From JBDTVS01 sp040007095 (GTDB lineage Bacteria > Acidobacteriota > Vicinamibacteria > Vicinamibacterales > CAVVIG01), in NCBI GenBank assembly GCA_040007095.1, contig JBDTVS010000125.1, positions 1-48,096 on the forward strand: a stretch of 48,096 nucleotides of DNA. Direction: 5' to 3'. Both the position numbers and the translations under genes were made by a program. Under the pieces are notes generated by a model, which saw only the letters and a program-made list of their open reading frames with translations, had not been told where the DNA came from and searched no databases. Shown one piece after another: positions 35,200 through 43,839 of this stretch (its first letter is position 1; every line of letters starts with the position of its first letter).

Positions 35200-35598
35200 A
35201 TGAATAGCACCCAGCAAAAGCCCCGCGTGCTCCTCGTCGAGGACTACGACGATGCCCGCGAAATGTACGTCGAGTACCTCACACTCTGCGGCTTCGATAT
35301 GGCTGAGGCCGCCAACGGCGTGCAAGCGATCGAACGGGCGCTTGAGCGGTTGCCCCACATCGTGGTGATGGATCTGTCGCTGCCGCAGATGGACGGCTGG
35401 GAAACCGCCCGCCGGTTGAGAGAGGACTCGCGAACCGCCGGCATCCCCATCCTCGCACTCACCGGTCACGTGCTGGCCGATTTCTCCAAACGCGCACGGG
35501 AGTCCGGCTTTGAGGGCTTTTTGACCAAGCCGTGCCTCCCGGAAGATCTGGTCGCCGAGATTCATCGAGTCCTCGACGGCCGAACGCAGACCACGTAG
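35200..35598 (+). CDS. single-domain response regulator
   Basis: 132 aa from ATG 35200 (an in-frame GTG at 35182 is possible). Receiver motifs: Leu-Val-Glu-Asp-Tyr-Asp-Asp, phospho-acceptor in Val-Met-Asp-Leu-Ser-Leu-Pro, Leu-Thr-Gly-His and Leu-Thr-Lys-Pro-Cys. It has no output domain. It lies 75 bp after the TonB receptor and probably belongs to that operon as the receiver for the CHASE8 kinase. Confidence 0.9.
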   Translation: MNSTQQKPRVLLVEDYDDAREMYVEYLTLCGFDMAEAANGVQAIERALERLPHIVVMDLSLPQMDGWETARRLREDSRTAGIPILALTGHVLADFSKRARESGFEGFLTKPCLPEDLVAEIHRVLDGRTQTT

Positions 35599-35736
35599 AA
35601 GGCTGCTAAGCTTTCGAATGGTACCGACGAGCCTATCGCTCGAGACATCGATGGGATTGACGCAGGATGGGTCACGGCGTGCACGCAACACTGCTGGACA
35701 GAGTCGGTCGACAACACACCAGATCACGGAGCACAC

Positions 35737-36228
35737 ATGGCTAAGAAAAAGCTCGAACGACGCGACGACCCGAAGGTCAGCGCCGAAGGATCACGGGAAC
35801 AGTTGATTGAATCGTTGAACGGCGACCTGGCACGCGAGTATCAGGCGATCATCGCGTACGTCATCTACTCGCAGACGCTCAGGGGCGCGCAGTATATGGC
35901 CATCGCCAAGGAGCTCGAGTTGCACGCCAAGCAGGAGCTGGACCACGCGATCACGATTGCCAAGCAGATCGATTACCTCGGCGGCACTCCCACGGCGGAG
36001 TCGAAGCCCGTTCGCGTCTCGTCCCGTGCCGAAGACATGCTGCGGTTCGACCTCGATAACGAAACCGAGACCATCCGAAACTACCGGGAGCGTGTCCGGC
36101 AATGTGAGGCGCTCAATGAATTTGCGATGGCGGAAGAGATCAGGGAAATCCTCCGCGTCGAACAGGAGCACCAGATCGATCTCGCCACGGCCCTCGGCGA
36201 AGACGTGCCTCCCGCGACGAAACGTTAG
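35737..36228 (+). CDS. ferritin-like (bacterioferritin/Dps-type) four-helix protein
   Basis: 163 aa, entirely helical. Helix 1 has Leu-Asn-Gly-Asp-Leu-Ala-Arg-Glu-Tyr-Gln-Ala-Ile, helix 2 Glu-Leu-His-Ala-Lys-Gln-Glu-Leu-Asp-His, helix 3 Asn-Glu-Thr-Glu-Thr-Ile-Arg, and helix 4 Arg-Val-Glu-Gln-Glu-His. The Glu and Glu-x2-His residues fit a di-iron centre. Likely role: iron storage or oxidant defence. There is a basic Lys-Lys-Lys N-terminus. A weak sigma-54-like GG-N10-GC site lies at 35669-35682. Confidence 0.87.
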   Translation: MAKKKLERRDDPKVSAEGSREQLIESLNGDLAREYQAIIAYVIYSQTLRGAQYMAIAKELELHAKQELDHAITIAKQIDYLGGTPTAESKPVRVSSRAEDMLRFDLDNETETIRNYRERVRQCEALNEFAMAEEIREILRVEQEHQIDLATALGEDVPPATKR

Positions 36229-36261
36229 AGCGGTTTCGACAACGCCGTAGCGGGTTTGGTC

Positions 36262-36338
36262 CGAACCACAAAGGGCACCCAGGCCACAACGCCGTTCTCC
36301 GAGCGGGACGCCGTGGCCGGTGGGTTCTTTGTGGTTCG
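36262..36338. repeat. nested inverted repeat element
   Basis: CGAACCACAAAG (36262-36273) is perfectly complementary to CTTTGTGGTTCG (36327-36338). Inside, GGCCAC (36282-36287) pairs with GTGGCC (36313-36318). The 77-bp unit could fold into a cruciform or RNA hairpin, or be a miniature mobile element. It lies in the 219-bp gap between the ferritin-like and PIG-V-like genes. Confidence 0.6.
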
Positions 36339-36447
36339 AGAGCAGCCGAATTGCCGCTCCGCCTTTGATTGACTACGCCAAGCTGCCGACGGCCGGGACT
36401 CGGACCGTCGAGGACTTGCGTGTATCATTTCAACCGCAAGAACACTC

Positions 36448-37635
36448 ATGACAATGCAGGCCGACGCACCTGGCCGCGTGGCAGGGCGCATCGCCGCACA
36501 GGCGCTCGTCTTTCGTGCGTTCTCTGCGATCGTCGCGTTCCTCGCCAACATCAGCCTGCCGGCGTATCGGCCCGAGCAGTTCGCGCCGATGTTCGCGACG
36601 CGCAGCCCGTTCTGGGACGCATTCGTACCGCACGATTCCGGGTGGTATTACCAGATTGCCCGGGACGGCTATCAGTTCGTCGCGGGTGGCCCGCCCGTCG
36701 GTTGGGGCAAAGCCGGGAAGATCGCGTTCTTCCCCGTCTATCCGCTGTTGATGCGTTACGTCGGCCGGCTCTTTGGCCACCAGGCCGCAGCGCCATATCT
36801 GGGCGGGATCGTCGTCTCATGGCTGGCGTTTTCCCTCGCGATGGTCGCGATCTACTACCTCGCCCGGCTGGATCTCCCGGCCCGTCGGGCTCGCCGCGCA
36901 GTGATCCTCGCCGCAATTTTTCCTTTCGCGTTCTTTTTTGGCGTGGTGTACACGGAGAGCGTCTTCCTGCTGTTCACGGTCGCCAGCTTCTATTTCTTTC
37001 GCACGCGCCGATGGGCGCTCGGCGGCTGCTGCGGCGCGGTGGCGACCGCGACGCGAGTCAACGGGATTCTGATGCTGCCCGCCTTGGCGTGGATCGCCTG
37101 GCGTCAGGCCGAGCCCAACACGCGCGACCGCTTGCGAGCCTCGCTCGGGCTTGCGTGCGTCCCGTTCGGGGTGGGCGCCTATTCGTTGTACGTGTATCGA
37201 TTGACCGGCAACCCCCTGGAGTGGGCCAGATCGATCGAGCGATGGAACTACTATCCGGGCGGATCGCCGTGGTTGGCGCTCGTCCGGCTGATGGAGGCGC
37301 TGTTCACGCATCCTTACCGGTACCTTGCCGGCGAACGACTGGCGCCCTTCGACACCCTGAACGGCCTGGCAGCGCTGCTGTGCGTGATCGCCGTGCCGTT
37401 TGTCTGGCGGCGGTTCGGCGCTGGTTACGGATTGTTCATGGCGGCGAACTTGTGGCTGCCGCTCTCGTCCGGCCAATACGAAGGCCTGGGGCGCTACTGC
37501 GCGGTGCTGTTTCCGTTCTTCATCTGGCTGGCCCAGATACAATCGCGCGCCGTGTTCGGCTCGGCGGTCATCCTCTCGGCGATGCTCTATCCGATCTGCC
37601 TGGCGCTGTTCACCAAGGGCCTGCCGCTGTTCTGA
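36448..37635 (+). CDS. PIG-V-like (GT-C) mannosyltransferase family protein
   Basis: 395 aa with about nine to eleven hydrophobic segments. The first loop has His-Asp-Ser-Gly-Trp-Tyr-Tyr-Gln-Ile-Ala and Gly-Tyr, then Ala-Phe-Phe-Pro-Val-Tyr-Pro, as in PIG-V (GT76) and its bacterial relatives; Thr-Glu-Ser-Val-Phe-Leu near 170 also fits. It would use a lipid-linked sugar donor in the membrane to glycosylate a lipid or protein. Acceptor and sugar are unknown. It is convergent with the potassium channel gene. Confidence 0.83.
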   Translation: MTMQADAPGRVAGRIAAQALVFRAFSAIVAFLANISLPAYRPEQFAPMFATRSPFWDAFVPHDSGWYYQIARDGYQFVAGGPPVGWGKAGKIAFFPVYPLLMRYVGRLFGHQAAAPYLGGIVVSWLAFSLAMVAIYYLARLDLPARRARRAVILAAIFPFAFFFGVVYTESVFLLFTVASFYFFRTRRWALGGCCGAVATATRVNGILMLPALAWIAWRQAEPNTRDRLRASLGLACVPFGVGAYSLYVYRLTGNPLEWARSIERWNYYPGGSPWLALVRLMEALFTHPYRYLAGERLAPFDTLNGLAALLCVIAVPFVWRRFGAGYGLFMAANLWLPLSSGQYEGLGRYCAVLFPFFIWLAQIQSRAVFGSAVILSAMLYPICLALFTKGLPLF

Positions 37636-37664
37636 CGACCATCCTCGTGCTTCGTGTCTCGCGC

Positions 37665-37701
37665 TTTCGTGGTTGCATTTGGAGGCTACCAACCAGCAGA
37701 A
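37665..37701. repeat. 37-bp dispersed repeat, copy 1
   Basis: TTTCGTGGTTGCAT, then 14 variable bases, then CCAGCAGAA. The same arrangement with the same spacing occurs at 38763-38799. A CTTCGTG unit precedes it (37650-37656). It lies between two convergent genes. Confidence 0.65.
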
Positions 37702-37704
37702 AGG

Positions 37705-38688
37705 TTAGACGCGTTCGATCTCGTGCACCCGGCTGATGTCGACCCCGACACCGGACCACGCATCCGCCGGCAGGAACATCGATTGGAATCGCGCGTTCCA
37801 CACGATCTCGTCGGCCCGATACGACGAACGCACGTGCACCGTCTGTTCCAAGGCTTCGTCGATGCCGGACAGCAACACGAGGATCTCGGCCTGGGTGCGC
37901 TCCAGGTCTTCGGGCGTCCGGCCCGCCAGAGGACTCGCACTGTCGATCGGATGCACGATGGTCCACGCCAGCGGAAAGAAGGTGACCTTGTTTCGTTCGA
38001 GCGCCAACGGCAGGTAGCGACGCACCGTGCCGCCGCGCTCGTCCGGCTCCAGCGCGCTGAAGAGCACCTGCGCCTCGAGCTCGATGATCTCGTTCCGGCG
38101 GCGGTTCACGATGCGAAACATCAACCCCTGTCGCCCGCTGTACGGCCCGATCACCGCGCGGCCACTGAAGAGCAGCGCTGCCGTTGGCCGCGTGAACCTG
38201 GCAAAGAGCAGACCGGTGGCCAGCGCCTGATACATCAGGCCCACCAGCGCCTCGACCGTCACCACGATGTTCGCCGCCAGTCCGTTTGGCGCGATCTGGC
38301 CGTAGCCAATCGTCGCGAACGTTTGGATGCTGAAGAAGAAGGACTGGCTGAACCGTCCGCCCAGCATGGCGGCTCCGGCCCCGAGCAACGCCTGCGGTCC
38401 GCACACCAGATAGGCCACGGCAAACAGCAGGTTCAAGACGAGATACGTCACGCTGACCACGCCGAGAAAACCCGCCCATGAAATGGTCAGCAGCAGATGG
38501 TAGGGCGCGAAGCTTGCGAAAAATCCCAGGCCGGACCGCGCGACATTGAACGACCCGTCGCGATTGAGCAGGCGCTGCCGGCTGTCGCGGCTGACCACTG
38601 AACCGAAGCCGAGATCGCGATCCCGTGCCTGTTCTTCCGGCGAATCTCGAGGAGCCAGTGGGCTGAGTTCGAAGGGCGGTTGGGCCAT
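37705..38688 (-). CDS. inward-rectifier (KirBac-type) potassium channel
   Basis: 327 aa. Two TM helices (about 62-95 and 130-160) flank a pore loop with the selectivity filter Thr-Ile-Gly-Tyr-Gly (126-130). The C-terminal 165 residues form the immunoglobulin-like cytoplasmic domain (Met-Phe-Arg-Ile-Val-Asn-Arg-Arg, Pro-Leu-Ala-Trp-Thr-Ile-Val-His-Pro-Ile-Asp and Ser-Ser-Tyr are Kir landmarks). It passes potassium across the inner membrane, probably gated by lipids or pH. Its neighbours give no clue to its physiology. Confidence 0.94.
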   Translation of the reverse strand: MAQPPFELSPLAPRDSPEEQARDRDLGFGSVVSRDSRQRLLNRDGSFNVARSGLGFFASFAPYHLLLTISWAGFLGVVSVTYLVLNLLFAVAYLVCGPQALLGAGAAMLGGRFSQSFFFSIQTFATIGYGQIAPNGLAANIVVTVEALVGLMYQALATGLLFARFTRPTAALLFSGRAVIGPYSGRQGLMFRIVNRRRNEIIELEAQVLFSALEPDERGGTVRRYLPLALERNKVTFFPLAWTIVHPIDSASPLAGRTPEDLERTQAEILVLLSGIDEALEQTVHVRSSYRADEIVWNARFQSMFLPADAWSGVGVDISRVHEIERV

Positions 38689-38762
38689 GATTTACGGCGG
38701 CGACAACGACCTAGGCGCGTGCCCGGGTCATCGGGCATGGATGCTTTTTCGTATCTTCGTGT

Positions 38763-38799
38763 TTTCGTGGTTGCATGCGAATTCTACACACCAGCAGAA
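38763..38799. repeat. 37-bp dispersed repeat, copy 2
   Basis: TTTCGTGGTTGCAT, 14 variable bases, CCAGCAGAA, as in the copy at 37665-37701. It is preceded by TCTTCGTG (38754-38761). It lies in the gap between the channel gene and the 94-aa gene. Confidence 0.65.
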
Positions 38800-38806
38800 C
38801 AGGCCA

Positions 38807-39091
38807 CTAATTCTCTGCTGCAGGGGTGAAGCCGGCGCGGCGCAGGACGTCGCGTGCGACAGCGTCGGCGTCGGGCGGCACGTAGAAGAAGGCGCCCACG
38901 CGCACGCGCCGGAAGATCGTGCCGGACGAGTACTCGTCCGACTCGACCAGATAGTCGAGCCCCGCATCGGTCAAGAGCTGTTCCAAACGTAACGCGTGCT
39001 TGAGCTTCTGGGCCACATACAGAAGGCTCAGTTCCTGATCCCCGAAGTGTTCCGGCTCTCTGCGCATGTGCCGTGAAGTCGAGCGAGACAT
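38807..39091 (-). CDS. small conserved-looking protein, DUF2007-like
   Basis: 94 aa. The end (Gln-Lys-Leu-Lys-His-Ala-Leu-Arg-Leu-Glu-Gln-Leu-Leu-Thr-Asp-Ala-Gly-Leu-Asp, then Phe-Tyr-Val-Pro-Pro-Asp-Ala-Asp-Ala-Val-Ala) has the alpha-beta pattern of small DUF2007/GlnB-fold-like signal-transducing domains. I cannot confirm the family. ATG 39067 is an alternative start; neither has a good Shine-Dalgarno. It lies 26 bp downstream of the NTF2-like gene, probably in one transcript. Confidence 0.62.
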   Translation of the reverse strand: MSRSTSRHMRREPEHFGDQELSLLYVAQKLKHALRLEQLLTDAGLDYLVESDEYSSGTIFRRVRVGAFFYVPPDADAVARDVLRRAGFTPAAEN

Positions 39092-39117
39092 CGTGTCGGC
39101 GCGTCCGCCGCCTCCCG

Positions 39118-39573
39118 TCACGTCGCGGAGATCTTCGTGCTCTGACTGGCCACGCACTGCCACTTGCCATCGCGTAACACGAAGACATCCAAGTACCGCA
39201 GCGCGATCTCGAGTCGCTGTCCCTTGCTGATGCCCACCAGATGCTGGGTAAACCAGACAACCGAGGTGTCGCCGAAGACTTTCACCGTGAAATCGTCCAG
39301 CGTCGACGACTCGATCTGCTGGTTGAATTCGGCGGCCAGCGCCAGCTCCCTGGCCTTGTCGCCCCGGCTGCCATCGTCGTAGGTCACCACGAACTCGGGG
39401 GCCAGGATGCCCTCGATGAAGCGGACGTCCTTGCGATGAAACGCGGCATCCCAATCGCGCTCGAGCTGGGTCAGGATCTCCTGGTCGGACTGGACCGGGC
39501 GATCCTGAATCGCGAAGCCGGTGGCGGTCCACACCGCGACGAGAACGCCGATGAAGATTGCGCGTCGGGTCAT
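39118..39573 (-). CDS. NTF2-like (DUF4440) exported protein
   Basis: 151 aa. A signal peptide (about 1-22) is followed by a cone-shaped NTF2-like domain: Leu-Glu-Arg-Asp-Trp-Asp-Ala-Ala-Phe, Phe-Val-Val-Thr-Tyr-Asp-Asp-Gly, Val-Lys-Val-Phe-Gly-Asp-Thr-Ser-Val-Val-Trp and Tyr-Leu-Asp-Val-Phe-Val-Leu-Arg-Asp-Gly-Lys-Trp-Gln-Cys-Val-Ala. This is the DUF4440 pattern. Ligand or reaction is unknown. The frame extends far upstream, but that part is antisense to the GT-C gene. Confidence 0.85.
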   Translation of the reverse strand: MTRRAIFIGVLVAVWTATGFAIQDRPVQSDQEILTQLERDWDAAFHRKDVRFIEGILAPEFVVTYDDGSRGDKARELALAAEFNQQIESSTLDDFTVKVFGDTSVVWFTQHLVGISKGQRLEIALRYLDVFVLRDGKWQCVASQSTKISAT

Positions 39574-39640
39574 ATTCCCGCGATGATACCAGCGTACCGC
39601 CAACCGGTATTCACCTGATCGAGTGCCCAGACGCGCTTTG

Positions 39641-42388
39641 TCAATGCACTTCGACCCAGCAGCCGAGCGATCGACGATCGCCGCTGTTCGGATCGCGTTG
39701 CGCCGGAATGAATCCACGCTGGACCTCGAACCCGACCATGATCGCCCGCGCACGATTGGCGGCCGGCACGCGAACTTCCCACGACTCATCGGGGCCAAGC
39801 GCTCGCTCACTCGACCAGCCGCCGGACCACACCCGCACGCGGTTCGCTCCCGGGCCATTGCGCAAGGTGACGTCGAACGACTCGACGGGATGATCCATCC
39901 CGATGACGACCTGGGGCGCCCGCGCACCCATCACCCAGAATCCCTGCGGCTCGAGCCACACGCGATCATCGAGCGCATAGACCACCGCTGCTCCGTAGCG
40001 CGCCCCGTCGCGGGCGCGCGCTGTTCTCGGCGGCGCGCTCGGCTCGTCCTCCATCGACGCGGCCGCCGACGCGGGCGGGTCCGGACTCAGCGCGATCTTC
40101 TCGACGGACCGCAGCGCGTCCGCGTCGCCTCGTACGGTGAGGGTCGAGGCCCGGACCGGCAGATGGAACCGGACGTCGGACTCGGCAGACACCGGCCACT
40201 GCGCCGCGGGCACGCTGAACCGGCCGATTCCCAGCACCAGCTCGCCGAGCGCGGGCGGTTTGCGTGTCACATGAAGGCGATAGTCTCCGACGGGCAATTC
40301 CTCCAGAAACAGCATCGCCCCTGGGGGCGACACGCCGATTGACGACGTGGTGATGGCCAGACGCGGTGGGACGTCGGCCGCCCTGAGCCGCCGCAGCGGG
40401 AGCAGTTGCGCACCAAACGGACGCAGGCGCGCGTCCTCGTCGCGCAACAATTGCAGCTGCGCGCGCGTCGACGTGACATGGCCATCTGGCGCGTCGTACC
40501 ACGTCCCCGTGGTCCCGAGCGCGCAGGCGACGACCAGGCACGCCGGCGCCGTGACCGCTCTCGCGGACGCCGCGCGAAGCCACCTGTCGAGCATCACGAA
40601 CAACACCCAACCAGCGAGCAGCGCCGCACTCCAGACGCACGCGGGCTTCAACAACTCGACGAGGGTCGTCGAGTGAGAGGAATCGACGGCGGCTGCCGCT
40701 CGAAAGAAGCTCGGGAAGCCGCGCGGAAGATCCACCAGCGGCTGAACCCAGTCCAGCCATCGCGCCCGGCCGGTGGCGGCGTTGTATGCCAGTCTGCCAT
40801 CGCCGCCAACAGCCACCATCGTCGTAATCATGACGCTGGCCGCGAGCAGCGTCAGGCTCATCGCCCGGCCGCGCGCACGCTGGCGCGCCCATGCGGACGC
40901 GACGGCGATGCCGAACGGGAAGACGACCGGGACCAGAAAGCGAGCCGGTGCGGAAGATCCGCCCCACCACATCGGAAACGCGCTCGACGCGATGACATAG
41001 GGTGCGACCAGCAGCGAGAGCTCGGCTCCCAGGCGCGGGCGCCGCCTGTACACCGACCACAGGCCAACCGGCCACAGCAGGTGAACCGGCGCGTGCGGGA
41101 CAAGCCCGAATTCCTGATCGACCGCCATCGCCAGCACGCCGCTGGCGATGCGTCCGGCATCGAGCGGTACGCGGTCCCCGTACGGCGCGGCGGGATTGAA
41201 CGTCCCGTAGGTGATCAAGAAGAATGACAGCCACCCGATCACGCTGAGGGCCACTGGCGCGCCGAACAGCATCAGATGACGCCAACGATCGCTGGCGAAC
41301 GAGCGCCCTCTTGCCACGCGCAACGCGAGCAGCCCAAACAGCATCCCTGCGGGCAGAGCCAGCCGCGTGTGCAGCCAGGGCAACAGCGCGATCGCCACAC
41401 CGAGGCCGAACGAACCCCATCGGGGCCATGGAGCATCCCTGAAGTCGTTCCCGTCGCACACGATCGCCTCGCCCCGGCCGTGCTCACTGACCGCCACGAG
41501 CGCAAGTGCTCCCGCGGCGAGAATGACCCCCGCCATCGGATCCGGATACACGAGCGTGCCGTGCAGCACCACCGGTACGGTGAGCGCGACGACGGCCCAG
41601 CCAAACCAGGCGGCGCCGGCGTCGCGCGTCAGGAGATATCCGGCTTTCCAGACAAAGGCGGTGCCGAGCGCGGCAAAGGCCGCGACCCACGCGACGACGG
41701 CCGCATAGCCGCCGAGCGCGAAGGCGGGCGCAACGAACGCGGGCAGTCCGGGCGCGTGCACGGAATACCGCTCACCACCGACACCTGGCGGTGCGAGATG
41801 CGGACCGAGAAATCCGCCGTAATACGACAGGTAATCGGCGCGCGCGTAGTTGTTCGCCACCTTCAGGTCGTGATCGAGCAGCAGGCTTTGCGCAATCACC
41901 AGATAGTGCGGCTCGTCGCCGTTAGGTGGCAGCACCTGTCCGAGCCACACCCCAAGAAAGACCGCACACGCGAGGACCGCGGCGACGCGCGGCGCCGTGC
42001 GCGGATCGCGGATCCACGAGAACCTCGACCCTGGCGGTCCTGACACCACGATCGCGATCAACCCAAGGACGACGGCGCACCATACGAACAGGATGGCGTG
42101 GCCGGTCCACGCGAGAAACACGTCGGGGACCCGCAGGGGAATCCACGGGAGCGCGATCAGCGCAGAGAGAAATAGCGGCAGCGAGGTTCGCGAAGTCAGC
42201 CGAGTGGCCGCCGCCAGGGCAACGGCCGCCAACACCAACAGCGCCAGCAGCCACAGCGGAGGCAGCAGGCCGATTCTTCGCGCGCGATCGGCATCGGTGA
42301 CCGCCAGGCTGCCGAGCGAGAGCCAGGCCGTCGTCCCCGTCAACAGCGCGGCGGCGAGCGTGGTTTTGGACAGGCGGACCCGAAGCAT
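39641..42388 (-). CDS. large GT-C-fold membrane protein (ArnT/PMT-like)
   Basis: 915 aa. About a dozen hydrophobic segments fill residues 10-600. The first large loop has Asn-Gly-Asp-Glu-Pro-His-Tyr-Leu (Asp158-Glu159), the acidic pair typical of GT-C enzymes that use lipid-linked sugars. The last 300 residues are a soluble periplasmic beta-rich region. It probably glycosylates envelope lipids or polysaccharides; donor and acceptor are unknown. It lies 67 bp upstream of the NTF2-like gene and 66 bp downstream of the esterase gene, all on the minus strand. Confidence 0.83.
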   Translation of the reverse strand: MLRVRLSKTTLAAALLTGTTAWLSLGSLAVTDADRARRIGLLPPLWLLALLVLAAVALAAATRLTSRTSLPLFLSALIALPWIPLRVPDVFLAWTGHAILFVWCAVVLGLIAIVVSGPPGSRFSWIRDPRTAPRVAAVLACAVFLGVWLGQVLPPNGDEPHYLVIAQSLLLDHDLKVANNYARADYLSYYGGFLGPHLAPPGVGGERYSVHAPGLPAFVAPAFALGGYAAVVAWVAAFAALGTAFVWKAGYLLTRDAGAAWFGWAVVALTVPVVLHGTLVYPDPMAGVILAAGALALVAVSEHGRGEAIVCDGNDFRDAPWPRWGSFGLGVAIALLPWLHTRLALPAGMLFGLLALRVARGRSFASDRWRHLMLFGAPVALSVIGWLSFFLITYGTFNPAAPYGDRVPLDAGRIASGVLAMAVDQEFGLVPHAPVHLLWPVGLWSVYRRRPRLGAELSLLVAPYVIASSAFPMWWGGSSAPARFLVPVVFPFGIAVASAWARQRARGRAMSLTLLAASVMITTMVAVGGDGRLAYNAATGRARWLDWVQPLVDLPRGFPSFFRAAAAVDSSHSTTLVELLKPACVWSAALLAGWVLFVMLDRWLRAASARAVTAPACLVVACALGTTGTWYDAPDGHVTSTRAQLQLLRDEDARLRPFGAQLLPLRRLRAADVPPRLAITTSSIGVSPPGAMLFLEELPVGDYRLHVTRKPPALGELVLGIGRFSVPAAQWPVSAESDVRFHLPVRASTLTVRGDADALRSVEKIALSPDPPASAAASMEDEPSAPPRTARARDGARYGAAVVYALDDRVWLEPQGFWVMGARAPQVVIGMDHPVESFDVTLRNGPGANRVRVWSGGWSSERALGPDESWEVRVPAANRARAIMVGFEVQRGFIPAQRDPNSGDRRSLGCWVEVH

Positions 42389-42454
42389 GGCGGAGCGAAT
42401 CCCACTCGCTGGTGGCTCAGAAGCCGGCGACCCGTTTCGCCGGTCTTCCGAGAT

Positions 42455-43288
42455 TCAGAGTCTTCGGTTCGGGCTGCGCCGTTCGGCCGCCTGCTGGGGC
42501 TTGCCGGGATGTTCCTTGAAGAACTTGGCAATCCGCTCGGAGGTACTCGCGGGATACTCGTGCCCGCCCGAATGAATCCAGGTCATGACGGGCTGGGCGC
42601 CGGGCGAAGTATAGAGCGTGCATCCGCCGCCGCAGGACGCGCCCGCGCCCTTGCCCGCGACCCCGTTGACGCGTCGGGCCACCGCGATGGCGTCCTGCTG
42701 ATCGGCGAATGGAATCTGCGCGTCCTGCATACCCGCGACGTGGAACAGCGGCTTCTGCTGTACCGGTTTCACCGAAGGCCGTAAACGCGCGGCCACTGGA
42801 GCGAACGCGGCGAATACGCCCGGCCGCTCCGCCCACAGCAGATAGGTGAAGTTGGCGCCGTTTGAGAACCCGGTCGAGTAGATTCTCGCTTCGTCCACCT
42901 GGAACCGTGTCCGCAGCGAGGCGAGCGCGACATCGACGAGCCGCAGATCCCGATCGTCGTCCTGCCCTTTTTCGGTCTGCCAGCCGTCGAGACGGTCGCG
43001 GCGGCTGGGCAAGCCCTGAACGTAGACCACCACCGCCTCGGGCCACGCTTCGTGCAGGTTGGTGTGCTGGAAATTCTGCATGTTGTCGCCATGACCATGG
43101 AACGACAGCACCAGGGGGCTCCGGCCTCCAGACGGCTTCGACGCCGGCGCGTACACAATCGCCTGGCGCTGGTCGGCATCAACCATCCAGGTGATGATTT
43201 CCCCCCGCTGGGCCGAGGCCAGGCGGGGCGACAGGAGCGAGGCTGCTGTTATCAGCGTGAAAATCGTAAAGAGCCTGATCATGACCAT
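42455..43288 (-). CDS. exported alpha/beta-hydrolase, PHB depolymerase/feruloyl-esterase-like (LpqC type)
   Basis: 277 aa (275 if the second ATG, at 43282, is used; AGGA favours 43288). A signal peptide runs to about residue 26. The family motif His-Gly-His-Gly-Asp-Asn forms the oxyanion region. The nucleophile is Ser in Gly-Phe-Ser-Asn-Gly, with Asp in Gly-Met-Gln-Asp and His in Ser-Gly-Gly-His-Glu-Tyr-Pro (S140, D187, H241 counted from the second Met). The triad is intact. It would hydrolyse a polyester or a feruloyl-type ester outside the cytoplasm. Confidence 0.88.
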   Translation of the reverse strand: MVMIRLFTIFTLITAASLLSPRLASAQRGEIITWMVDADQRQAIVYAPASKPSGGRSPLVLSFHGHGDNMQNFQHTNLHEAWPEAVVVYVQGLPSRRDRLDGWQTEKGQDDDRDLRLVDVALASLRTRFQVDEARIYSTGFSNGANFTYLLWAERPGVFAAFAPVAARLRPSVKPVQQKPLFHVAGMQDAQIPFADQQDAIAVARRVNGVAGKGAGASCGGGCTLYTSPGAQPVMTWIHSGGHEYPASTSERIAKFFKEHPGKPQQAAERRSPNRRL

Positions 43289-43498
43289 CTATCCTGTTCG
43301 AAAGCCAGCGACGGATACTCTATCGCGTCGAACGCCGGGGAGGAAACCGGGGACCGACGAATCCTGGTCACTGAAGCGCAAAGGTCTAGTACCATAGCGA
43401 CTGCCACGGTCTGGTCCTGAACGCAACCAGTCGTGGCGCCTGAGCGGCACCATGCTGGTGCGGCGGGGCGATCACTCAACGGCGACGTGGGAGACGAC

Positions 43499-43705
43499 AT
43501 GGCAGCAGTCAACGGCACGATCAAGCGCATTGTGGGCGACAAGGGTTTCGGATTCATTGCTGATGGTTCGGGCAATGAGTTCTTTTTCCACCAGTCGGGC
43601 TGCACCGGCGCATCCTTCGACGAGCTTCGCGAAGGCCAGGCAGTGACCTTTGAAAAGGGTCAAGGTCCGAAGGGGCCACGAGCCGAGAACGTCCGGCCGG
43701 CATAA
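43499..43705 (+). CDS. cold-shock domain protein
   Basis: 68 aa, the usual length. RNP1 is Lys-Gly-Phe-Gly-Phe-Ile and RNP2 is Glu-Phe-Phe-Phe-His-Gln (normally Val-Phe-Val-His). Glu at the start of RNP2 is atypical. A single OB-fold binds single-stranded RNA or DNA, as in Csp proteins. I start at ATG 43499, where GGGAGAC lies upstream; an earlier GTG/ATG at 43433 is unlikely. A weak CCCGC/GCGGG hairpin (43719-43733) follows the stop. Confidence 0.92.
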   Translation: MAAVNGTIKRIVGDKGFGFIADGSGNEFFFHQSGCTGASFDELREGQAVTFEKGQGPKGPRAENVRPA

Positions 43706-43839
43706 GTCGGCTCAGATCCCCGCTCGATGCGGGTGCGCGGCGTTCGAATACACATCGCTGGTGACGGCGTCCCAATGGGGGCACGTCGCCGGCGGCGTTC
43801 CATGGGTATTAGAGTCTTTCCGATTCACGTGGTGGACCT

